Of a stretch of DNA of 64,000 nucleotides, positions 55,738 through 64,000 are shown piece after piece (position 1 is the first letter of the stretch; every line of letters begins with the position of its first letter). The DNA comes from Tetragonia tetragonoides (Eukaryota > Streptophyta > Magnoliopsida > Caryophyllales > Aizoaceae). Both the position numbers and the translations under genes were made by a program. The stretch spans positions 36,539,691-36,603,690 of the forward strand of contig CM076148.1 of NCBI GenBank assembly GCA_038025085.1, in the 5' to 3' direction. A model generated the notes under the pieces. That model saw only the letters and a list, made by a program, of their open reading frames with translations. It made no database searches and had not been told where the DNA came from.

Positions 55738-55786
55738 CCCCCCATTCAAGAGAAAAAAACAGAAAATAAAAAGGAGCATAAATTAT

Positions 55787-55793
55787 TATAAAT
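55787..55793 (+). promoter_or_regulatory. Putative ASF1 TATA box and start region
   Basis: TATAAAT is followed about 25-35 bases later by CCCTCTCTCAGTTCAATCACC, a typical pyrimidine-rich plant start region. The 5' leader would then run to the donor at 55982/55983. Confidence 0.5.
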
Positions 55794-55982
55794 AAATAAT
55801 CCTTATTATTTTCCCTCTCTCAGTTCAATCACCTCAAAACCCTTTTCCCAGTTTTCCCTCCCCCTGTTTTCTTTTTCCCCCCATTTCCATCCAACACAAA
55901 ACCACCTCGCTTTTCCATTTTCTCTCTCCTCTCGTGCTGCTCTTCCATTCTTCCTGCAACTCTCTCTCTCTCGTTTTCTTAG

Positions 55983-58900
55983 GTTAGTCAATCTCCATAA
56001 TTATTGTTGCTGTGTTGTTATTTTTTCTAGTTTTCGATTTACTAGGGTTTTTGAATTGCAATTAGGGTTACAAGTTACGACTTTACAACTTATTGAATTT
56101 GATTGTTTTTGTTGCAGATTTGTGGCGAAGACTGTTAATTCGGGGTTCTTTACAGTGGTTTTAGCTTTCAGGCTCACATTAATTTGTTGCTCAAGGTAAG
56201 GAAAAACCCAAAAATTGTCGCTATTTTTGTTATGAGTTGCTGAGAGTGTAAGTTGTTGTTTCCAAATTGAAAATTGTTCGTGTTGTAATTGTAGGGTTTT
56301 AATTTGAAATAATTTTTTTTGACGTGGTTATGTGTAATTTGTTTATCTTCTGAATTTATGTTTTATGCATGTGCTGAAATAGTTTTAGATGAGTGGTGTT
56401 ATGATTTTTTTTTTTGTAGCTAGTTATTTGAAACATGAAGAATTGTTTGCTTAGTGTTATTTCTGGATCATCAATTTGAAATCATTGTATGCTAGATATT
56501 ATGCTATCAAGTTTTGAAAGGTCAAGGCCAGTGGTTGGTGGCTAGGTGATAGGTTTTAACGAACACGAACACAGATACAGGTATTGGGGCACATACAGGG
56601 CATATATAAGGTCATAAGGGGAAGTAGCATCTATTTAGGTTGAAAACCTGGCTATGTGTTGGAGACGCTTGTTGTTTGGTGTTGGACATGCGAAATGGCA
56701 CCTTTCTTTAATGCCTGTGTATGGTTGATGTGCTGCTTGGTAGAAAGTTAAGCTCAGTGGAGACTAATATGCACAATGCAAGGGTTGAGGGGTGTGTAGC
56801 ATACAAAACTCTTTGGTTGGCCATTTTCTTTGTTAAAGAGTCCTATGTGCAGGAGTTGGGATGTTGACTGTTAAAAACATACTGGAAAAAGCTGCAAAGC
56901 AATCTTGAACTCCTCCACATTCCCTATATCGTGTCAACATAGTCTGAGACTTCCAGAGCCTCTTTTAGGGCTCTTCTTGTTGCTATAGTTTTCAATTTAA
57001 TATATCATAAAGGTCAAAATAGGTTCTAGTATGCTGTCGTCAATCCTCATTTAATAGTCTTTCCTGATTCGTCTGAGTAGTACTAGTAGCTATCTACTTT
57101 CACTAAATCATGCCGGAGTGTGGAATCCTGGGATATAGGCAAATGTATTAGACTCCATGGTTGGGGATCTTTTGTTCATGCTGAAATTCATAGGGGCATT
57201 CTGGTTTTGGTATAATGGACATCAAATCAGTGTTATGGACATGTATGTGAGTAAAGCTGATTAAGTATACAGAAGGTCAATCAACAGCAGCTTCTATTGC
57301 AAGGAAGTTAACTTGAATCAGTCTGATACAAAGATCCATATTGTTGCAGCAGGATCTTGTTATCCTGTTATTCGTTGAGCAAAGTGCATCTATGAAATTG
57401 TCTTTATGCAGTGCATTTGGACATTTTATTTGGAGAGAAAGACTACTTGTTGTGTAGGCCATGACATTTTGGCCTGAGAGGGGAAAAAAAAAGTAAATCG
57501 AGGAAACTAGCTAACTTGGTGTTTCATTTGAAGACTTATGCATCTTGTTCATGAAGGATTGGATTAACTTTCGTAGTACATTGATAATATTTTGTCCAGT
57601 CTTTCGAAGGTTTACCTTAATGGTTTGAATTCTTCTTCTGCTTCTGATTGCACTTCCATTGTTTAGGGTAAAGGGTCATAAAACAAAAACTGTGTAAAAT
57701 TAGACTTGTTTCTATTTGCAACCGAAAGGAGGGGGGCGGTTGGGGAATGTAGCTTTTCATCTTACGCTGTTTGTCATCATGGCATCATGTATTCTGTTAT
57801 ATGTGATATCTGGATCTGGAAAATTGTATGTATTGATTGACGTTTAATGACACACTACATTCCATGTTTATATTCCTATAGTTGTCTATTCTATTGTGAC
57901 TGATCTAGTCATGTTGAATGGATGTATACAACATAGACATCAACATTACCCCAGTACCTCCAAGAGGCTCCAGTCAAAACGGGCTAAAGGTTGAATGGAT
58001 GGATGTCAAATAATAATAATAATAAAAATAATAATTTTTCTACTTTTTAAACCATTTCCCCCTGAACGCAACAACACATTAACAACAATAACAACCGCGA
58101 AAGTAGCGAATAAACCCTTAAAGAGTTATAAACTATGTGCAATCAAGTCCCTTTACTTTCTCAAGTAGCAATTAGCCCCCACACCTTCTCTTACATGTAC
58201 AATTAAGCCCTTCCCCAAATTTTCCAGCCAAAACATAACCGGAATCATGATGTGACACCGGTAAACTTCATTATTTTTTCCCAAATACTGTCATACATGC
58301 TTAACCTTTTTTTTATTCATTCCTCTTGTGCTTCGATACATTTGGCATATGTCCATATTGTTCTATGAAGCATGAATTTGGCAGAACCTGCCCATCTTTT
58401 ACAATAATTTGTTGTTAGCCACTGCATATCTGTTGTAGATAAATGCAACCCCCCTTTAGTATTAATAATTAAATTGAAATCCCCAGCCTGCTAATACAAT
58501 ACAATATAGTCAGAGTCATTTTATAACTTTACTTTTCTTTTTTTATCACTATACATTAATGGATTCATGGATTGAGGCTTGAACCAATTCCCCAACTCGA
58601 TGTAGTTGCCTAAGATGATCGAATTCGGTGCCCCAACGGCTTTCTTCTCTTGGGCTTTCTTCTCTTGATCTTTGCTAATTCTATCTATTTCTTTGTTGAG
58701 CGTCGTGTCTCGAAGCAATTAAGTATATATAACAGTATTTGGTGGAAAAAAAAATGAAGTTTACAGTGCCACCTTAAAATTCCGGTGATGTTTTGGCCGG
58801 AAAATTAGGGGGAGGGCTAAATTGTACACGTAAGAGAAGGTGTGGAAGCTAATTGGTACTTGAGAAAATAAAGGGGCTTGATTGCACATGGTTTATAACT

Positions 58901-59352
58901 CTTGGGGTTTATTTGCTACTTTCGCCCAATAACAACACATTGTGATGTCTCCATTCCTTCAAACCGTTACGGATAAGAAAGATATAGGAAACATATAGGG
59001 CTCCACCTCACATGCTGTTTAGGATCAGAACTGTTGCATATTTTGTGTACTCATACAGAGGAGATGCAAAACTGTTACTCAAAATTTAATCTTATCCTTT
59101 AATTTCTTATAAGTTGAGGTTGTAGTACCTGATATTCTGATATTTTGTTTGCTTTTGCTAGACTTTAAAATGACCACAGTAACAAGGCAGGTTTATGGTT
59201 AAAACAAATCTTCTTCTGTTTCCATGTTCTCAGAAATTATTTTCCTCCCTATTAGTGTCAAAATTAGAGTTAGGTTCTTACAATTTCTATCATTTGTATT
59301 TCTGCATTTCTGGTGTATTAATTGATCGATGGGTTGGTTGTTTTCCTTTCAG
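55983..59352 (+). other. ASF1 5' leader introns and non-coding exon
   Basis: Intron L1 runs 55983-56117 (donor AG|GTTAGT, acceptor TTGCAG). The leader exon is 56118-56195. Intron L2 runs 56196-59352 (donor AAG|GTAAGG, acceptor TTTCAG). These sites are inferred from consensus; no start codon precedes the ASF1 ATG in a way that would extend the protein. Intron L2 holds a MULE-type MITE (58096-58926) and otherwise AT-rich sequence without genes. A long leader intron can enhance expression in plants. Confidence 0.6.
58096..58926. mobile_element. MULE-type MITE with TIRs of about 210 bp, in the ASF1 leader intron
   Basis: The left arm 58096-58308 and the right arm 58719-58926 are inverted copies, opening CGCGAAAGTAGCGAATAAAC and, inverted, GGCGAAAGTAGCAAATAAAC. 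The flanks are the perfect 10-bp repeat CAATAACAAC (58086-58095 and 58927-58936), in the 9-11 bp size range for Mutator-like elements. The two arms make up half of the 831 bp. A short minus-strand frame at 58521-58718 is non-coding filler. Confidence 0.92.
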
Positions 59353-59362
59353 CTATATTGAA

Positions 59363-59371
59363 ATGCAATGA
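59363..59371 (+). promoter_or_regulatory. Two-codon upstream ORF overlapping the ASF1 start
   Basis: ATGCAATGA reads as ATG CAA TGA. Its stop overlaps the ASF1 start ATG (59368-59370). Any ribosome starting at the first ATG would terminate directly on the main start. The context of the first ATG (TTGAAATGC) is weak and that of the second (GCAATGAG) moderate. Confidence 0.7.
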
Positions 59372-62300
59372 GTGCAGTCAACATCACAAACGTCACTATC
59401 TTGGATAATCCAGCACCATTTCTCAGTCCGTTTCAATTCGAGATTTCATATGAGTGCTTGCTTTCACTTAAAGACGGTACATTTCTGCCTTACCTTGGAC
59501 GTTGAATGAATCAGTCTCTTGCTATTTGCTATTGAGCTTTGTTATATAGTCAATGTACCTTTCTTCGGAATCAAACAGAGACGCTTGGGAGCTTAAAATG
59601 TTTGACATGAGAAGTGTTTTTTAATCGCCAAGGAAAGAATTACCCGATCAACTTGAAAAGGAATATGGTTTTTTGGTAGGAAAGAATTTTTTGCTCTACA
59701 GGGCTCTGCTAAAAATATTGAATACAGAACATAGAATGTTTTGATTATGTAGGCCATATGGTACGGATTATATAGCAGATGTGCCCGTAGGCAATAAATG
59801 TATATATTTCTTAATCCTGCTACTCAAGCAAACTACCCGTCTCACGTGCAGCAATGACAATGTTTTGTGCTGCTAAAGTTGCACTTTAGAAGATGGATAT
59901 GCATATATTCCTGCTCATGATTCTTTTGCCCAGACAATATTTTTGTTGGTGGTTGATCTTTAAAGGGCCCTGTATAAGAGAAAGAGGTTCACTTAACAGA
60001 AGTATGCTTATTGTTTTTCTAACATTAAAAAAATTTTCAAAATGTTATGAGTAACCAAGGACTAGCAATAGTATTCCCTTGTTTGAAGGCAATTGACTGA
60101 TTTTTCTAGTTGCTTCCAGGGGAGAATTGGAATGTTGATGTTTCCATAGGCTATTTGGTAGTTTGTAGTTATAATTTGCATGAGAAAACTCTAACTTCTG
60201 CTTTCCCATTGGAAATATGGTAGTTTATGAAGGAGCCTCTTCCTTCAACCTTCTTTTTGCCTTTTTTGTTTGTTTTTTCATGATTTTTCGGGTGGTTGCA
60301 GTGGGAATAACCTAAATATGAGCTATTAATTAACAACTTGCTTCCACGCCAAAAGAAGAAGGTAGGGAGTGTCCCCTTTAGCTACCCGTTCTCTTAGTTT
60401 GGAGTTTTGGACTAGGGGCAAGGTGTGAGAAGTAGCCGTACCATTTAAATTCCGACAATTGACAACCATGAAGTAGTGATACAAAAGAATTGGACCCAGA
60501 ACCTCGAGGTTGGAAGGGGTAGCTCTAAGCCCTAACCATTTAAGTATGCCTAGGAGTGCAAGATTTTGATGATCGTAATGTACTAGCCAAATGCTGGGTA
60601 TTGCTTGGAAATTGCATTGTCGCTACTTTGAATCAGTTATATTAGTTAGTCCGCAAGCTGGGATTGAAGATATCACATTTGTGAATATTGAAGGTAAGAG
60701 TGGCACTAGAGTGTATTAGCCAAATGTCGGGTATTACTTGGAAATTGTATTGTCACTGTTTTAAATGAGTTATTTTAGTTAGTCCCAAAGCTGGGATTTA
60801 AGATACCACATTTGTGAAGATTGAAGGAAGAGTGTGTCATTGGAGAAGCTGGAGAACTTAAATAACAATGTTCAGAACTGGAGTATATGATTGCTAGCCA
60901 AGGTGTTGGAGAAAGGCGTACCTTCTAGAACTCTGGCAACCATAAAGTATGATAGAAAAGAATTGGACCTTGAACCTTAAGGTTGGGAGGGATAGCTGTA
61001 AGACTCTAATTACTTGAGTAGCTGTGTTGCACTAGCAAAATTTTGGTGTTGTTTAGAGCATTACTACTACTTTAATTCAATTATTTTTCCTAGTGCACAA
61101 GCTGGGATTTCAGATACCACATTTGTAGAGATATTGAAAGGAGAGTGGATCATTGCAGAAGCTGGAGAGCTCAATAACAATATTGAGAACTTGGGTGTTT
61201 GATTGTTGATTTTTCTTCAGATTTCATGAAATCTGTTGTTATATAAATTGGTAGCCAACTAGCCATAGTTGGGAAAGATAGATGCCCCCGGCACGGCCGC
61301 ACTTATTCCTTCCCCCCTCTTTTCACGCAGGTCAGACTGGGTAATTTGTTACAATACCTGTTTTCTCTTCGACTAGCTCCCTTTCATCAAGCAAGTGCAG
61401 AAGAGAGTCTTTTTTTATATTGATCAACTAGTTAGGAAAGATGGATGTCCCCAGTCCCTATTCCCGAACCCCTCCTGCCTCTCTTTTCATGTATCCGAGA
61501 CTTGGTAATTCATGACAGTACCTGTTATCTCTTCGACTAGCCCCCTTTCATCAAGCAAATGCAGGAGAGGCTTTTTACTGACCACCTAGTCACAGGGATT
61601 TATTTAACAGGATCAGCTATAAGGATTATGGTTGTCATTTTAGCATGGACCATGCTTTCAATCCCTGTCACCGATGTGAATGGTTAATATAAAATTTCCC
61701 AACTTGTTTGTGTCGATTTCGTTATTGGTAGATACTCAAATGACGTATGACAATGTTAATGGATTCCTTCTGGCTGGGGGATGTTTCAACATTCTGGTTC
61801 CTGGGCTAACGTATCTCCTATTTGCATTTTCTTAAAATTTTCTAATGCATTGTGTCTGGCTGCAGTTTGTAGAGTTTCAATATGTTTTATTTTTCATCTC
61901 TTGCATGTGTTCCTTCTTCTTTTTCAATGTCATTTGGATTTCATTTTCTTGTATGTACTTACTAACATATTGTGTAACCCTCCTGATTGGTCCATGTTGT
62001 CAAATGTCAATTACAGATCTTGAATGGAAACTTACCTATGTGGGGTCAGCAGAAGATGAGACACATGACCAGCTTTTAGAAAGCGTGCTTGTAGGACCTG
62101 TAAATGTGGGCAACTACCGATTTGTTCTCCAGGTCACATACCGTGTGTTTTACTTCTGATTTGGGTTGTCTGATTTGCTTGGTCTGTTTTCGTTTCTGAC
62201 ATGCTTTGCGTATCATTCCAGGCAGATCCGCCAGATCCATCAAAAATTGGTGAAGAGGATATTATTGGTGTCACAGTTCTGCTCTTGACATGCTCGTATT

Positions 62301-62569
62301 TGGGACTGGAATTTGTGAGAGTAGGATATTATGTGAACAATGATTATGATGACGAGCAGTTGAGAGAAGAACCTCCTCAGAAGGTATTGCTAGATAGAGT
62401 TCAGAGGAATATTCTCGCTGACAAGCCAAGGGTCACAAAATTTCCTATCAATTTCCATCCAGAGAACGGTGAGAGTGGAGCGCAGCCTGCAACATCACCT
62501 GATCGTCCTACAGAAAACAATGAGCAGGAACAACTGCCACCGCCATTACCCAATGATGAATCTGAATAG
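59368..62569 (+). CDS. ASF1: Histone chaperone ASF1
   Basis: Coding exons are 59368-59476, 62017-62132 and 62222-62569, encoding 190 residues, with introns of 2540 and 89 bp. ASF1 is a nuclear chaperone that carries H3-H4 dimers to CAF-1 and HIRA during replication and transcription. The N-terminus MSAVNITNVTILDNPAPFLS and the core (FEISYECL, LEWKLTYVGSAEDE, VGPVNVGNYRFVLQADPPDP, DIIGVTVLLLTCSYLGLEF, VGYYVNNDYDDEQLREEPP, RVTKFPINFHPEN) match the ASF1 immunoglobulin-like fold along its whole length. The C-terminal tail is short, Pro/Glu/Gln-rich and variable, as in plants. The length is normal, with no stops or shifts. Exon 2 codes DLEWK right after the splice, and the flanking GT/AG sites are good. 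Confidence 0.97.
60425..61590. repeat. Local tandem duplications within ASF1 intron 1
   Basis: A block with AAAAGAATTGGACC...GGTTGG occurs at about 60485 and 60958. A block with AAGCTGGGATT...ATACCACATTTGT occurs at about 60655, 60791 and 61099. A third unit (GGAAAGATAGATGCCCC ... CATCAAGCAAGTGCAG) at 61271-61405 recurs at 61435-61574. Divergence among copies suggests old, stepwise duplication that enlarged the intron. The short open frames here are not genes. Confidence 0.75.
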
Positions 62570-63824
62570 CTTGTGCTAAGTCTCACAGTGACGGTAACTG
62601 GTTGGTCAACTTCTTAGTCGTATTGAAGCAAAAAATTAGGCATAATTAGTAATTCTGAAAGCATTTTGTTGTGAAAGCCAAAGTTGCCAGACAGCAAATT
62701 TTGCAGTAAATTGAAGTGTACAATATGCTATTATCCGATTGCCAGTCTGTGATACTCAAAGCTCTTTGATGTGAGGTTCATTACTCAATTAATCCATTAA
62801 ACCTCAATCTTATTTTGGAGATTTTGTGGGGTTTTCTTTTTTACTGTTACTGTAGTAAAAGTTAGCTATCATCTATAATTTAGTTGTGGAGTGATTATAC
62901 CTGCTTCTGAAAGGCCTACCTAAATTTGGTAGAGGGGAGTAGTTAAGGACTTGAGGGATTAGTTAGTCTTGCCCATTTTTGTGTGTTTGTTTTGGGTGAA
63001 TTTTTTTTTTTTCTGGACCACTATTAGAAGACTAATTTGGCCCTAGACCTAGAGTTACAAACTTACAATCGCTAGGCTTATAGATAAAAAGTGATACTGT
63101 CGGATAAAAAATGGATATCCCAAGAACGTAGCGATACTTTTGTCCGCCTTATACATGAGGCCGCCTTATAAAAAAATTGATGTTTTGACACATATTCGGG
63201 ATGTGTCAATGTTGAGAAAACATCAAATATGAATTGATTTGTGATTTGGGGATCATATACGGCTGTGCTCCTACCAACTAAAGTCTTAGATTGAACCAGA
63301 ATGATAAATCCTTTTCATTCAAACCAAGACAGAAAGCTATGCAACAAATGGGTAAGATCTTGTTGTCTTTTAAAATCCACCACATGGTTCATGACATTGA
63401 CTTGGTTGTGGTTAGTTGTGTTGTGCTTGTACCTTTGACTTGCATATGTTGAGATAAAGAAAAACGGAAAGGACAAGATGAATTGAGGACTTACAAATGC
63501 CAAATCACGAAGGCACGTAATGAGCTTGAAAGCAAGCCTGTTTATTAGGTAGGAGTACATCATTTTATTTTATTTTTGGATTCAATTAACATTTTTTTTT
63601 GGTCGGATTGTATTCAATCAACGAGATTTGATTTGCATGATCACAAAAAAAAAAAATCATTCAAATAATCAGATTGTGGCAAATAAGATCTCTACAGATG
63701 TAAAATTCTCTGTTTTTGGTCTTACGAAAAGCTTTTACATGATCTCCAAGCTCAGCATTATCCAAGACTGAAATGGTCTTTGGTCCAGCAAATGTCCTAG
63801 GACTCGATTCTTGCTATAGCTCTC
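62570..63824. other. Space between ASF1 and the MATE gene
   Basis: It starts with the ASF1 3' UTR and ends with the 3' UTR of the convergent MATE gene (from about 63670). No gene is seen; short frames lack domains. The two genes are tail to tail. Confidence 0.6.
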
Positions 63825-64000
63825 CTAGCCTGCAAGCACAATGACAGCAAAATCTTTAGAAGCAGCAGACACATCTAATTTCCTATGAAAATTGTGCGAA
63901 ATTGTTCTCGCCTCTTTTTCCCAATCTGTACACAAATTCATAGTAACAAGTGCTATAACTTGCACTGACAATCCACATATAATTCCTGTCCAAAGTCCCT
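63825..64000 (-). CDS. MATE efflux transporter, C-terminal exon (partial)
   Basis: On the minus strand from 63998 the frame reads GLWTGIICGLSVQVIALVTM, then NLCTDWEKEARTISHN, ending with TAG at 63825-63827 (57 residues in the window). The GLW-G-ICGL-VQ transmembrane helix followed by TDW-KEA is the typical end of plant MATE/DTX transporters, which export organic cations, alkaloids, flavonoids or citrate using proton or sodium gradients. The substrate cannot be inferred. The rest of the gene lies beyond the window. Confidence 0.75.
   Translation of the reverse strand, partial: GLWTGIICGLSVQVIALVTMNLCTDWEKEARTISHNFHRKLDVSAASKDFAVIVLAG

Overview
This 64 kb window looks like repeat-dense plant nuclear DNA. 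The evidence is GT-AG spliced genes, plant-type L1 LINEs, Ty3/Tat LTR retrotransposons with plant mobile domain genes, Tourist/Stowaway/hAT/MULE/Helitron elements and a cysteine-rich defensin-like gene. A eudicot is likely; Caryophyllales is only a guess, from the Retand-like Tat element and the style of the MITEs. Four host genes or gene families are visible: an apparently intact ASF1 histone chaperone, the last exon of a MATE transporter, one intact defensin-like gene, and two dead copies of that gene.

Layout. 1-1.9 kb: a mariner-like transposase remnant is cut at base 697 by a CACTA terminus, which itself carries a Tourist-type MITE. 2.27-3.41 kb: a MULE-like element with about 90-bp terminal inverted repeats. 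3.96-52.86 kb: a tandem triplication (units A, B, C) of a roughly 5-6 kb segment carrying a two-exon defensin-like (DEFL) gene. Each unit was later filled by different insertions. Unit A has a near full-length L1 LINE (5.86-11.0 kb) and keeps the only intact DEFL gene. Unit B has a 5'-truncated LINE tail with a hAT-type MITE inside it, and a DEFL pseudogene. Unit C has an (AT)n tract, a 25.8 kb nested pair of LTR retrotransposons, a second LINE tail with clear target-site duplications, and another DEFL pseudogene. 52.9-55.7 kb: a degraded solo LTR, a short Helitron and a hAT-type MITE. 55.75-62.57 kb: ASF1, with two introns in its 5' leader and a MULE-type MITE in the second. 63.8-64.0 kb: the 3' end of a MATE gene on the minus strand.

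The nested retrotransposons are the most unusual part. The outer element (25128-50889, minus strand, target-site duplication ACTCA) has gag and an aspartic protease but no RT, RNase H or integrase, so it would need enzymes from elsewhere. Inside its 5' LTR sits a 17.8 kb Tat/Ogre/Retand-type element (31805-49639, minus strand, target-site duplication GCTAG). It has gag-protease, RT with a second RNase H, and integrase. Between integrase and the 3' LTR it carries two intron-containing genes on the opposite strand, both with plant-mobile-domain-type sequence. GC-rich, inverted-repeat-bearing modules built from the same short motifs lie upstream of both antisense genes and in one LTR. Several stops and frameshifts show that this copy is not autonomous now.

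All coordinates and splice sites were read by eye. Family names rest on motif recognition, not on a database search.
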